From: Chloroflexota bacterium | GTDB lineage: Bacteria > Chloroflexota > Dehalococcoidia > Lucifugimonadales > Lucifugimonadaceae | DNA: 15,363 nucleotides | Direction of reading: 5' to 3' | Assembly (NCBI GenBank): GCA_016210435.1 | Contig: JACQUF010000299.1 | Span: 1-15,363, forward strand | The notes under the pieces: generated by a model | Database searches by the model: none | Told to the model about the DNA's origin: nothing | What the model saw: the letters and a program-made list of their open reading frames with translations, nothing else | Shown: in pieces, positions 1 through 6,840 of the stretch | Numbering within the stretch: position 1 is the first letter of the stretch | Layout of the letters: every line of letters begins with the position of its first letter | Made by a program: the position numbers and the translations under genes

Positions 1-191
1 CCGCGGTGCGCGACGGCGATGTAATCGAAATGAACCTCAACAAGTTCGAGCTGAATGTACGGCTGACGAAAGAGCAGATCGCCCAGCGACTGAAGTCCTG
101 GAAACCGCCGAAGCCGCACTACACCAACGGTTTTCTGGCCAAGTACGTCAAATTGGTGCAGCCTGCCGCCAAAGGCGCGGTTACCGGGTAG
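1..191 (+). CDS. ilvD: Dihydroxy-acid dehydratase, C-terminal fragment (5' end outside window)
   Basis: This is the last 62 or so codons of an IlvD/Edd-family gene; the reading frame is open to the left edge, so the start lies outside the window. The family enzyme is an iron-sulfur dehydratase that converts 2,3-dihydroxy-3-methyl acids to 2-keto acids in branched-chain amino acid synthesis, in the cytoplasm. What is visible is the typical C-terminal pattern: a V-R-D-G-D-V-I-E segment, then a block with L-T-K-E-Q-I-A-Q-R-L and a W-K-P-P motif, then G-F-L-A-K-Y and a final G-A-V-T-G. This closing block is highly characteristic of dihydroxy-acid dehydratases. The sugar-acid dehydratases of the same superfamily cannot be fully excluded from the tail alone. 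Two tandem TAG codons (189-194) end the gene. No clear terminator follows. Confidence 0.88.
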   Translation, partial: AVRDGDVIEMNLNKFELNVRLTKEQIAQRLKSWKPPKPHYTNGFLAKYVKLVQPAAKGAVTG

Positions 192-242
192 TAGCCGGGC
201 GCAGCCAACACGGACGGGCGCCGATGAGATGCCATCAGGGGA

Positions 243-274
243 TTGACGACGTCTGGTATAACCCCGGTTATACT
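243..274 (+). promoter_or_regulatory. Candidate promoter of the toxin-antitoxin pair, probably leaderless
   Basis: A -10-like hexamer TATACT sits at 269-274, only 6 bases before the ATG at 281. A transcript starting at the usual 6-8 bases past the -10 would begin at or next to that ATG. There is no purine-rich Shine-Dalgarno sequence in front of the ATG, which fits a leaderless mRNA. A TTGACG hexamer at 243-248 is present, but the 20-base spacing is longer than ideal, so the -35 assignment is weak. Inference only. Confidence 0.45.
256..273. promoter_or_regulatory. Perfect 8-bp-arm palindrome, candidate antitoxin operator
   Basis: The sequence GTATAACC-CC-GGTTATAC has perfect 8-base inverted arms around a 2-base centre. 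It directly overlaps the candidate -10 hexamer (269-274) of the toxin-antitoxin pair. Ribbon-helix-helix antitoxins bind as dimers to short palindromes at their own promoter, often together with the toxin. Position, symmetry and the DNA-binding class of the first gene product all fit an autorepression operator. It also stands out as AT-rich in a GC-rich region. Confidence 0.6.
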
Positions 275-280
275 ATCCAT

Positions 281-517
281 ATGAAGACGGCTATTTCCAT
301 ACCCGACCTTGTGTTCGAAGAAGCGGAAGACCTCGCACGGAAACTCCGGTTATCGAGGAGCGAACTTTACACGCGCGCAGTCAAAGCCTATCTGGACGTG
401 CACAGCGCCACGCGGATCCGTGAAGCGCTCGACCGGGTCTATTCCGTCGAAGATTCGCACATAGATCCGGCCCTGTTTCGAGCTCAGTTGGAAGTCTTGC
501 CCGACGAGGCCTGGTAG
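281..517 (+). CDS. Ribbon-helix-helix antitoxin (MazE/CopG-like)
   Basis: A 78-residue antitoxin that should neutralise the adjacent MazF-type ribonuclease and repress its own promoter. The N-terminus K-T-A-I-S-I-P (2-8) is a typical ribbon-helix-helix strand, followed by helix A (about 9-22) and helix B with S-R-S-E-L-Y-T-R-A (25-33). The C-terminus, about 60-78, is acidic and aromatic (ending P-D-E-A-W), as in antitoxin tails that thread into the MazF dimer groove. The frame stays open upstream to an ATG at 224, but the 281 ATG is preferred: it begins exactly at the ribbon-helix-helix fold, and the region before it holds the palindrome and -10 element. The TAG stop shares one base with the toxin's GTG start, so translation is likely coupled. 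The fold class is confident; the exact antitoxin subfamily is less so. Confidence 0.82.
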   Translation: MKTAISIPDLVFEEAEDLARKLRLSRSELYTRAVKAYLDVHSATRIREALDRVYSVEDSHIDPALFRAQLEVLPDEAW

Positions 518-855
518 TGCGTCGCGGAGACGTGTGGTGGGCATATTTGCCGTCGCCGACGGGATCTGAGCCGGGCTACCGGCGACCCGTCGTGATCATT
601 CAGAGCGATGCATTCAACGAAAGCGAGATCCGCACAGTCGTTGTGCTGAGCATTACTTCCAACCTGCGGTTGGCGGAAGCGCCTGGGAACGTCTTACTAA
701 AGAAGCAGGTTTCACGGCTGTCAAGGGATTCGGTGATCAATGTGTCGCAGATAGCTACGATCGACAGGTCCAGGATCACCGAGCACATTTCGTCGCTCCC
801 GGAAAGCATGCTTGAGCGTGCGGAGCACGGTCTCAAGCTGGTTCTGGGAATCTAG
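517..855 (+). CDS. MazF/PemK-type endoribonuclease toxin
   Basis: A 112-residue toxin of normal MazF length. Family members cleave single-stranded mRNA at short sequence motifs in the cytoplasm and arrest growth when released from the antitoxin. The sequence has the opening R-R-G-D-V-W-W-A, the G-Y-R-R-P-V-V-I-I-Q core (20-29) and the S-I-T-S-N-L strand (45-50). It also has the S-V-I-N-V-S-Q-I-A-T-I-D-R-S-R block (72-86). Arg23 and Thr47 align by motif with the catalytic Arg and Thr of MazF, so the enzyme looks intact. The GTG start at 517 overlaps the antitoxin TAG by one base, the usual antitoxin-first, co-translated arrangement. Only 20 bases separate its stop from the methyltransferase gene downstream, so read-through into that gene is possible. 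Cleavage specificity cannot be read from the sequence. Confidence 0.92.
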   Translation: MRRGDVWWAYLPSPTGSEPGYRRPVVIIQSDAFNESEIRTVVVLSITSNLRLAEAPGNVLLKKQVSRLSRDSVINVSQIATIDRSRITEHISSLPESMLERAEHGLKLVLGI

Positions 856-875
856 GTAGGTAGAGAGGCGTACGC

Positions 876-1826
876 ATGCCGAGGGTCTCGATCGTCGAAC
901 GGCTTCTGCGAGGCGAACGCCTCCTGCTCGACGGCGCGACCGGGTCGGAGCTCCAACGGCGTGGGGTGGACGTGCTGAAAGGGTCCACCCCGGAATGGCT
1001 CGGTGCGTGGTCGGCCACCGCCAACCTTGAAGCGCCGGAAATCGTTCGCCAGGTGCACGAGGACTACTTCCGCGTCGGCGCCGACATCGTGACCAGCAAC
1101 TCCTTCTGGACTAATCGGCTCCGCCTCGAATCCGCGGGCTTGGCGGATCGGTGGGAGGAGTACTGCCGCGCCGCCGGAAAGCTCGCGGTCGAGGCCCGGG
1201 ACGAATCCAACCCGAACGGCTACGTTGCCGGTGGAATCGCACCGCCCTGCGCGAAGAAGCCGGACTGGTCCATTTCGGACTCAACTTTTCTTGGCGAAAC
1301 CCGGATTTACGACCTCTTCGCCGAGCAGGCGCGCGTGCTGAAGGAGACCGGTGTCGATTGCCTGCTCGCGGAATACGTTGGCCACATCGAGGATTGCGTC
1401 GTCGCAGCCGAAGGATGTGCCACGACCAAGCTGCCAGTGTTCATTGGAATTCGCCACGTCACGCCCGAAGGGACGATGCAGTTCGGCGAGAAGGTCGAAG
1501 ACCTCGCCAAAGCCCTCAAGGATCGCCCGGTCAAAGCGGTGCTGCTGATGTGTTCTTCCCCCGACAACGTGACCGCCACGATCCCCAATTTGCGCAGGGC
1601 TTTTGACATACCCGTCGGATGCTATCCGAACGTTGGATACATACCTCTCGCGCCGTTGCGGGGCAAGACCGTCGCGGAAGGGATCAACACCCTGGGAATC
1701 TCCCCTGCCGAGCTTGCCGAAAAGGCAAAGGCGTGGGTCAATATCGGCGCCGATATCGTCGGAGGTTGTTGCGGGACGGGTCCAGACCACATCGCCGCGA
1801 TGCTCCCGACCGTCAAAGGCGGTTAG
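876..1826 (+). CDS. Homocysteine S-methyltransferase family protein
   Basis: A 316-residue cytoplasmic enzyme of the MmuM/BHMT/MetH N-domain family. Members transfer a methyl group from donors such as S-methylmethionine or betaine to homocysteine, giving methionine, with a Zn-bound thiolate. The N-terminal L-L-L-D-G-A-T-G-S-E-L (16-26) is the family's barrel entry motif. The three expected zinc ligands are present: Cys226 in an M-C-S-S-P segment and Cys298-Cys299 in the terminal G-G-C-C-G-T. The first motif usually reads N-C rather than M-C, a small deviation. AGAGAGG at 862-868 lies 7 bases before the ATG, supporting this start. It follows the mazEF pair closely and precedes an intergenic repeat. 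The methyl donor is not evident; some relatives act on other thiols or selenols. Confidence 0.85.
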   Translation: MPRVSIVERLLRGERLLLDGATGSELQRRGVDVLKGSTPEWLGAWSATANLEAPEIVRQVHEDYFRVGADIVTSNSFWTNRLRLESAGLADRWEEYCRAAGKLAVEARDESNPNGYVAGGIAPPCAKKPDWSISDSTFLGETRIYDLFAEQARVLKETGVDCLLAEYVGHIEDCVVAAEGCATTKLPVFIGIRHVTPEGTMQFGEKVEDLAKALKDRPVKAVLLMCSSPDNVTATIPNLRRAFDIPVGCYPNVGYIPLAPLRGKTVAEGINTLGISPAELAEKAKAWVNIGADIVGGCCGTGPDHIAAMLPTVKGG

Positions 1827-1847
1827 CTTCCGGCGCTCTCGCTCGCG

Positions 1848-1961
1848 CTCCCTTCGCCCCGAAGGGGAGAAGAGCTTGTCCCGAGCGGAAGCGAGGGATC
1901 TGGTCGGAGACCGGATGAGGGGAGAGAGGGTGGAGTCCGCCTCGGGCGGACGCGGGTGAGG
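1848..1961. repeat. Intergenic repeat with three hairpins; copy 1 of a dispersed palindromic element
   Basis: This non-coding stretch between two plus-strand genes holds three successive inverted repeats: CCCTTC/GAAGGG at 1850-1855 and 1861-1866; CTGGTC/GACCGG at 1900-1905 and 1909-1914 with one G-T pair; and GTCCGCC/GGCGGAC at 1935-1941 and 1945-1951. The last hairpin with its flanks (1927-1961) matches 3967-4001 in the opposite orientation over 35 bases, with about five mismatches. No T-tract follows any hairpin, so a repeat element is more likely than a simple intrinsic terminator. The stretch around 1874-1900 also resembles short dispersed intergenic sequences I associate with other bacteria, but I could not check this. 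Confidence 0.6.
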
Positions 1962-1988
1962 CCGAACGCCGCTTGAGGGCGGACGACT

Positions 1989-1995
1989 GGGAGGT
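1989..1995 (+). promoter_or_regulatory. Strong Shine-Dalgarno that fixes the epimerase start
   Basis: GGGAGGT lies 7 bases before the ATG at 2003. It selects that ATG over an in-frame TTG at 1973, which has no comparable ribosome binding site. Confidence 0.75.
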
Positions 1996-2002
1996 TAAAT
2001 CC

Positions 2003-2815
2003 ATGCCAGAGCCAAAGGTCCTGGTCACCGGCGCCAGTGGTCTGATCGGCGGCCTCGTCCTCAAGCACCTTTCCGGCAAATACGAGTTCAGCGCGCTCAA
2101 CCGCCGTCCAGTCGCCGGTGTCCCATGCTTGCAGGCCGACATCGCTGAATTCGACGCGATCCGCCCTGCGTTTAAAGGCGTGGAAACCGTTCTCCACCTT
2201 TCGGCATACACGAAGGACATCCAGAACTGGGACGAGACGATGCGAGTGACCGTCCATGGGACGTTGAACGTGTTCAAAGCCGCCCATGAAGCCGGCGTCA
2301 AACGGGTCGTCTTTATGAGCAGCGGCAGCACGATGTGCGGCTGGGAATGGTACGAAGGGTCTCCGTACGGCGCGCTCGCCCGCGGCGAATACGACAAGAT
2401 CAAACAGCGCTGGAAGCTGCTGGATTACCGCGACGCACCCAGGCCTGACAGCCCTTACGCCGTCGGCAAGCTATACGGCGAAGCTTGTGGCCGCTGGTAC
2501 TCCGACGAGCATGGGATGTCTGTCCTCGTGATCCGGCTTGGTGCGGTCCTCGATACGAACCGTCCAAAGCTCATCCGTCACTTCCCCGGGTATCTCGATC
2601 ATGTGGACGCGGTCCAGATGATCGACAAGTGCCTGTCGGCGCCGATGTCGCTCAAGTACGACATCTTCGATGCGATCTCGGAAAACAGCACCCGCTGGCG
2701 CGATACCTCGCACGCCAAGGAAGTGCTCGGCTGGAAGCCGACAGGCACTTCGGACAAGTTCGATCCCAACGAATTCAGGGAGAAGCCCGGTCCCGGCCTG
2801 CCATTGCGTTTCTAG
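2003..2815 (+). CDS. NAD-dependent epimerase/dehydratase, uronate-dehydrogenase-like
   Basis: A 270-residue extended short-chain dehydrogenase/reductase. The cofactor-binding Gly motif is G10-x-x-G13-x-x-G16 right after the first strand. Asp46 in A-D-I fits the adenine-contact position, and the M-S-S-G strand ends at 105-108. The catalytic pair is Tyr152 and Lys156 in S-P-Y-A-V-G-K. The downstream R-L-G motif and the late segment with E-N-S-T-R-W and L-G-W-K-P resemble uronate dehydrogenases, which oxidise hexuronates to aldarolactones with NAD. That substrate is inference. Compared with that family there is an extra stretch of about 30 residues (112-141, rich in Trp, Tyr and charged residues) before the active-site Tyr, so the substrate may differ. 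The start is fixed by a strong ribosome binding site. The neighbouring minus-strand gene is convergent. Confidence 0.8.
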   Translation: MPEPKVLVTGASGLIGGLVLKHLSGKYEFSALNRRPVAGVPCLQADIAEFDAIRPAFKGVETVLHLSAYTKDIQNWDETMRVTVHGTLNVFKAAHEAGVKRVVFMSSGSTMCGWEWYEGSPYGALARGEYDKIKQRWKLLDYRDAPRPDSPYAVGKLYGEACGRWYSDEHGMSVLVIRLGAVLDTNRPKLIRHFPGYLDHVDAVQMIDKCLSAPMSLKYDIFDAISENSTRWRDTSHAKEVLGWKPTGTSDKFDPNEFREKPGPGLPLRF

Positions 2816-2966
2816 GACGCGCCGTGCAGTTTTGGCCAATATTCGCCGCTTCGACCGCGCTCGGGTCTCAAATCGTGATAGCACAGGCGGTGTCAACTTT
2901 GCGGTCCGGCAACAGCCCTGCTCACGAAAAACGGGGACACAGGAGGAGAGGGGGATACGCCGCGAC

Positions 2967-3959
2967 CTATGTCCGGGCGAGCTTCACGTAGCGACCGCCG
3001 ATCAGCCATTCCGCGACATAGACGTTCCCGTCTGCATCCGCCGTTATGCCGTGAGGGCTGTTGAAGCGCCCTGGCTCTAACGGTGGACGAATGCTGACAC
3101 CATCGGCACCCTTCGCATTCGGCCAGCCCGGGCGGTCGCACACGGCTTCGTTCGCACCAAGGTAACCGACCAGGCGATCGTTCCGGTCAAGTACGGCGAT
3201 CCGCGCCCGCAACTCTGCGACGAACAGGTAGCCGCCCCAAGACGCGAAGGCGCTCGGGCTGGACAGGAAATCCGCGCCGACGACCCGCCGGTACTTGCCG
3301 TCCAAGCCGTAGACCTGGATGCGCCGGTTCGAGCGGTCCGCGATGTACAGCTCCGGTTCGTCCCGTCTTCCGTCGGTCATCACGGCGTGGGGTGTATTGA
3401 ACCGGCCTGCTGACCCCTCAGTCCCGTCGATGGCGCCGAGGTACGAACCCGAGCTGGAATATCGGTGGACGAGGCTCTGGCCATAGCCATCAGCGACCCA
3501 TATGTCTCCGCCGGCCGATGGCGGCGCGACCGCAACGCAGGTCGGAGAGTACGTGCCGGACCGGTACGCGGCGATTTCGGGGCGCTCCACCGCCGAGACC
3601 TGTTTTCCGTTCAGGTCGAGTTTGACGATGCGGCCCCGGCGCGGTCCAGGCGGGTAGTCGTACTTGAGCGAAGGGTCGCGCTTGGCGCCTGGATCGGCGA
3701 TCCACAGGTAGTCTCGCCCGCGTTCCTGAATGAGGGTGAGGCCGTGACCTTCAGTCAGCTCGGAAGCGAATTGCCTGACCAGCTGGCCGTCAGGTGTCAG
3801 TATGAGGACTTTCGGCTGGGCCGCGTGAAACGTGATGATTTCACCGGCGGTACTTGTGGCCATTCCCGGATGCGCCCAGCCAGCCCGCGCGGTCCCGTTG
3901 ACGCCTCGCGCCCAATCGTCGATCCACTCGAATTTCAGATCACCGGCGGTTAGCTGCAT
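2967..3959 (-). CDS. NHL-repeat beta-propeller protein
   Basis: A 330-residue protein built from NHL-type propeller blades. The clearest blades are about 186-222 (R-F-N-T-P-H-A-V, then E-L-Y-I-A-D-R-S-N-R-R-I-Q-V-Y) and 298-319 (R-F-N-S-P-H-G-I-T, then N-V-Y-V-A-E-W). A third is near 136-172 with D-I-W-V-A-D, and weaker ones lie at 30-65 and 240-262. There is no signal peptide or membrane segment, so a cytoplasmic location is predicted. Some relatives of this fold are lyases or lactonases, but I see no residue set that assigns a reaction. The ATG at 3959 is preceded by GAGGG at 3966-3970 (minus strand, 6-base spacing), which lies at the edge of the repeat element. It is the last gene of the minus-strand group, 89 bases after the M20 gene; whether it is co-transcribed is uncertain. 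Confidence 0.8.
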   Translation of the reverse strand: MQLTAGDLKFEWIDDWARGVNGTARAGWAHPGMATSTAGEIITFHAAQPKVLILTPDGQLVRQFASELTEGHGLTLIQERGRDYLWIADPGAKRDPSLKYDYPPGPRRGRIVKLDLNGKQVSAVERPEIAAYRSGTYSPTCVAVAPPSAGGDIWVADGYGQSLVHRYSSSGSYLGAIDGTEGSAGRFNTPHAVMTDGRRDEPELYIADRSNRRIQVYGLDGKYRRVVGADFLSSPSAFASWGGYLFVAELRARIAVLDRNDRLVGYLGANEAVCDRPGWPNAKGADGVSIRPPLEPGRFNSPHGITADADGNVYVAEWLIGGRYVKLART

Positions 3960-3966
3960 GAGATTC

Positions 3967-4020
3967 CCTCACCCTCGTCCGCCTGCGGCGGACTACATCC
4001 TGGTTCGACAGGCTCACTAC
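3967..4020. repeat. Copy 2 of the dispersed palindromic element
   Basis: GTCCGCC-TGC-GGCGGAC at 3977-3993 is a perfect 7-bp-arm hairpin. With its flanks (3967-4001) it matches the reverse complement of 1927-1961 with about five mismatches in 35 bases. It is followed by GGTTCGACAGGCTCAC (4002-4017), a string resembling short sequences I recall between genes in unrelated bacteria. The element fills most of the 89-base gap between two minus-strand genes, and its edge contributes the ribosome binding site of the NHL gene. Confidence 0.6.
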
Positions 4021-4048
4021 AGCGTCTCCCGGTGGGGCCTGGGGAGCG

Positions 4049-5407
4049 CTAGCGACCCCCGCAGACGTCGTAAGCGAGAGCGATCATGGCCTTGGTCGAA
4101 CTGATCAACGTCAGGATGCCGGTCGACTCATTCGTGCCGTGGACATTGGTCAGCGCCGGATCATCGTCCGGGTGGACGCCCTTGAAGCCGTAGGTAACGA
4201 TGCCGATATTCCGGGTAAATCTGGAATCCGTAAACCCATTGCTAACCATTGGCGCCCAGCGGATGTCTTTCCGCCCGATGGCGACTGCCTGCGCGCGCTT
4301 CACCGCTTCCGCGAACTCTGTCTTGTATGGCGACGTATTCGGCACAGACATGTAGTCGACATCGTATTCGACACCTTCGAGCCCCGCCAGTACCGCGTCC
4401 AGCTGCTTCCGAAGGTAGGCTTCGTTCTGGAATGGAAGCGTCCTGACATCGCAGGTCAGCTCGATGGACTCCGGGACGCTGTTTGACTTCACGCCGCCCT
4501 TGACCATCGTCGGCGTCAGTGTCATCCGCGATAGCGCGCGCAATAGCGTCGCTAGCGAGCGGTTCTCGGGCTCCACGTGCGCGACGATGCGGTCGACGTT
4601 CTTGGGCGTGGGCTTGTCTTCTATCGCGAATTCCGAAAGGTAGTCGAAGAGCGGGAGCGACGTATCAAGCTCTGGCTTGTAGGCCTCGATCCGCTTCAGC
4701 GCCTCGGCGAGCACAAAGCCCGCGTTCTTGCCGACCCATGGCACAGACGCGTGTGCGCTCTCTCCCTTCAGCCTGATGTGGACTTCCAGGCGGCCCTTTT
4801 CACCGATCCCGAGCAGGTAGACCAGGTTGCCGCCCATCTCGACCGCGTTGCCACCGCCTTCGTTGACGGCCAACTCGGATTCGAGCGATTCGGCATGCTT
4901 GTCCGCGAGCCAGCCAAAGCCCCAGCGCCCCCCGTGCTCCTCATCTGCCCCGCTTACCAGACGGACACCCTGTTCCAGTCGGACACCGTTGCGCTTGAGA
5001 ACCGCAACCGCCATCAGCTGCGACGTGAGGAGCTGCTTGCAATCAGAAGCGCCGCGGCCGTAGACGCGCCCGCCAGACACTGTGGCGCTGAAGGGCTCGA
5101 ACCGCCACTTGGATGCGTTCTCGACCGGCACGACGTCCGTGTGCGACATCAGCATCAGCCGGGTCTTCGAATCCCGGCCGGGCAGCACCGCGATCAGATT
5201 CCCGCGCTCTGGGTCGCGGCCGAGGATCCGGGACTCGATGCCCTCGCCGGCGAGCCAGTCCCTGCAGTACTCGGCAACCCTGGTCTCATTGCCGGTCGGC
5301 ATGAACCCGGTGTTGATCGAAGGGATTCTGACGAGGTCTTGTTCCAGGGCGACGATCTCGTCGGCTCTGTGATCTACCTCGTCCAGGAGAGACTGGAGAG
5401 AAGGCAC
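4049..5407 (-). CDS. M20-family metallopeptidase/deacylase (ArgE/DapE/ACY1/CPG2 type)
   Basis: A 452-residue cytoplasmic di-zinc amidohydrolase of normal family length. Metal-binding and catalytic positions are visible in the right order: His89 and Asp91 in M-S-H-T-D-V-V-P; Asp122 in G-R-G-A-S-D-C-K, bridging by family knowledge; Glu156-Glu157 in G-A-D-E-E-H-G-G as catalytic base and ligand; Glu183 in N-E-G-G-G; and His423 in V-H-G-T-N-E. The dimerisation (lid) domain lies about 205-320 and includes E-S-A-H-A-S with His219. The substrate is probably an N-acyl amino acid, a dipeptide or a similar amide; the sequence does not tell which. The start is GTG, preceded by GAGGA at 5412-5416 with short spacing (4 bases). 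It lies 33 bases after the flavin monooxygenase gene on the same strand, suggesting one transcript. Confidence 0.88.
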   Translation of the reverse strand: MPSLQSLLDEVDHRADEIVALEQDLVRIPSINTGFMPTGNETRVAEYCRDWLAGEGIESRILGRDPERGNLIAVLPGRDSKTRLMLMSHTDVVPVENASKWRFEPFSATVSGGRVYGRGASDCKQLLTSQLMAVAVLKRNGVRLEQGVRLVSGADEEHGGRWGFGWLADKHAESLESELAVNEGGGNAVEMGGNLVYLLGIGEKGRLEVHIRLKGESAHASVPWVGKNAGFVLAEALKRIEAYKPELDTSLPLFDYLSEFAIEDKPTPKNVDRIVAHVEPENRSLATLLRALSRMTLTPTMVKGGVKSNSVPESIELTCDVRTLPFQNEAYLRKQLDAVLAGLEGVEYDVDYMSVPNTSPYKTEFAEAVKRAQAVAIGRKDIRWAPMVSNGFTDSRFTRNIGIVTYGFKGVHPDDDPALTNVHGTNESTGILTLISSTKAMIALAYDVCGGR

Positions 5408-5440
5408 GGCGTCCTCACTCTCGCTTCCGCGAGTCCGGGA

Positions 5441-6622
5441 TCAGCGGGACACGAAGACGTTGCTCTTGTGGTCGTCGAGCGAAGGAGAATCCTGCGGCGG
5501 CTTCGCGTTGACGCCCGGCAGCACTCCGGCCTTATTCGCCGCCTTTGTGCGCTCCCACTCCTGCTTCAGGTCCATCGTGTGCCCGCGGAAATGGGGGATG
5601 ACATAGCGCGCGAAGAGCTCGAGCGAATTCTTGTACGTCGCCTGGGGCATCCACTCGTGGGTCGTCTGGAGGATGCCGCCGATCCCGCCGCCTCGCTTGT
5701 TGAACTCCTCGATTTTCGCGATGGCGTCGTCAGGCGTTCCGATGATCCACGCACGTGTGTCCGCGACCGCGCCGGCCGTGATCTCTTCGTCCGGCTGGTC
5801 CTTGTACGCCTCGTACCCCGTCTTCCCGCCGATGGTCATGAAGTACTCGTGGACGTCCCTGTGCGCGCCTTCCTGCACGTCCTCCCAGGCCTGTTCACGC
5901 GTTTCCGCGAGGTGAACGTACGTCGCGATCCGCCAGTTCTCACGGGATACCACGATCTTGTGCCTTGCAGCCGATTCTTCGACCGCGGCCCACTGTTCTT
6001 CGAGTGGCAGCGAACCCGGCGGCGGGGTCCTGTGACTCGCCGAGAACAACCACATGTTGTACTTGCCCGCAAGTTCGAGCGCGTTCTTGCTGCCACCGGT
6101 GGCGATCGCAAGTGGCAGCCGAGGCTGCTGGTACGACCGCAACTGGAGCGCCATGTCCTTCAGCTTCCAGAACTTGCCGTCGTAGCAGATCGGGTCAGGC
6201 GACTCGAGGAGTTTCATGATGATGTCGATCGACTCGTTCATCATCGGGCGCAGGTCCGCGAACGGGATGTTGAAGAGCTTGATGTCCGGCGGCAGGGCGC
6301 TGGGGCCGACGCCCAGCAGGACACGGCCGCGCGTGAGGTGGTCCAGGAATGCCAGCCGCTCGGCAACGTGGAACGGGTGATGGAACGGCTGGTTGATGAC
6401 AGAGGTGCCGAGGCGGATGCGCTTCGCGGTGGCCGCAGCCTTGGCAAGGAACATCTCCGGCGACGGGATGGTCTCCCACGCGGCCGAGTGATGCTCGCCG
6501 ACGAAGAATTCGTCGAACCCGAGGCCTTCCGCGTAGTTAATCAGATCGATGTCCCGCTCGAATGCGAGCGACGGATTTTCTGTCGGCAGGTGGAGCGGCA
6601 TCATGAAAAACCCGAATTTCAC
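5441..6622 (-). CDS. LLM-class flavin-dependent monooxygenase
   Basis: A 393-residue bacterial-luciferase-like flavin oxidoreductase. Such enzymes use reduced FMN or F420 to oxygenate or oxidise organic substrates in the cytoplasm. Motifs include M-K-F-G-F-F-M at the first barrel strand and G-E-H-H (42-45), whose His matches the active-site His region of LuxA-type enzymes. Residues 72-107 show G-T-S-V, H-H-P-F-H-V-A-E-R and G-R-V-L-L-G-V-G. Residues 293-307 show I-I-G-T-P-D-D-A-I-A-K-I, and the segment R-Y-V-I-P-H-F-R-G (339-347) recalls the limonene-monooxygenase-like branch. The start is GTG with a strong GGAGGT at 6630-6635 (7-base spacing). A promoter-like element lies upstream at 6686-6714. 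It leads a likely operon with the M20 hydrolase. The substrate is unknown. Confidence 0.88.
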   Translation of the reverse strand: MKFGFFMMPLHLPTENPSLAFERDIDLINYAEGLGFDEFFVGEHHSAAWETIPSPEMFLAKAAATAKRIRLGTSVINQPFHHPFHVAERLAFLDHLTRGRVLLGVGPSALPPDIKLFNIPFADLRPMMNESIDIIMKLLESPDPICYDGKFWKLKDMALQLRSYQQPRLPLAIATGGSKNALELAGKYNMWLFSASHRTPPPGSLPLEEQWAAVEESAARHKIVVSRENWRIATYVHLAETREQAWEDVQEGAHRDVHEYFMTIGGKTGYEAYKDQPDEEITAGAVADTRAWIIGTPDDAIAKIEEFNKRGGGIGGILQTTHEWMPQATYKNSLELFARYVIPHFRGHTMDLKQEWERTKAANKAGVLPGVNAKPPQDSPSLDDHKSNVFVSR

Positions 6623-6685
6623 CTTATTTACCTCCGGCAGGCCGCGCCGGCGCAGGCCCGGCCATGCCGCTTGATGGCGTCGCGG

Positions 6686-6714
6686 AAGCTAACACTACCG
6701 CAACCCACGGTCAA
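6686..6714 (-). promoter_or_regulatory. Candidate promoter for the monooxygenase/M20 operon
   Basis: On the minus strand TTGACC (6709-6714) is followed, 17 bases later, by TAGCTT (6686-6691). A TG dinucleotide stands in the extended -10 position. The predicted start near 6679 leaves a leader of about 57 bases before the GTG at 6622. Pattern-based inference. Confidence 0.5.
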
Positions 6715-6792
6715 CGCGATACCGATCTACTCGTTTCCGTGTGATTTCGCGATTCACGACATCATTCGCACGTGCGGGGGGATGATGACCGT

Positions 6793-6801
6793 TGCTAGCA
6801 T
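6793..6801 (+). promoter_or_regulatory. Weak extended -10 candidate for the membrane-protein gene
   Basis: TTGCTAGCAT ends at 6801 and gives an extended -10 form (TG-C-TAGCAT), 39 bases before the ATG at 6841. No good -35 hexamer is found at the normal distance. The intergenic region must serve both divergent genes, so some promoter is expected here. Confidence 0.25.
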
Positions 6802-6840
6802 GGCCGCGGACGACCGACGGGGCGAAACGGAGGCAGACCG

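Noticed and set aside
224..280. N-terminal extension of the antitoxin from an upstream ATG
   Set aside because: It would place the palindrome and -10 element inside the coding region, and the extra residues are not part of the ribbon-helix-helix fold.
2816..2966. Possible terminator between the convergent epimerase and NHL genes
   Set aside because: I looked for a stem followed by a T-run on either strand in these 151 bases and found none that is convincing. No gene or RNA is visible there.
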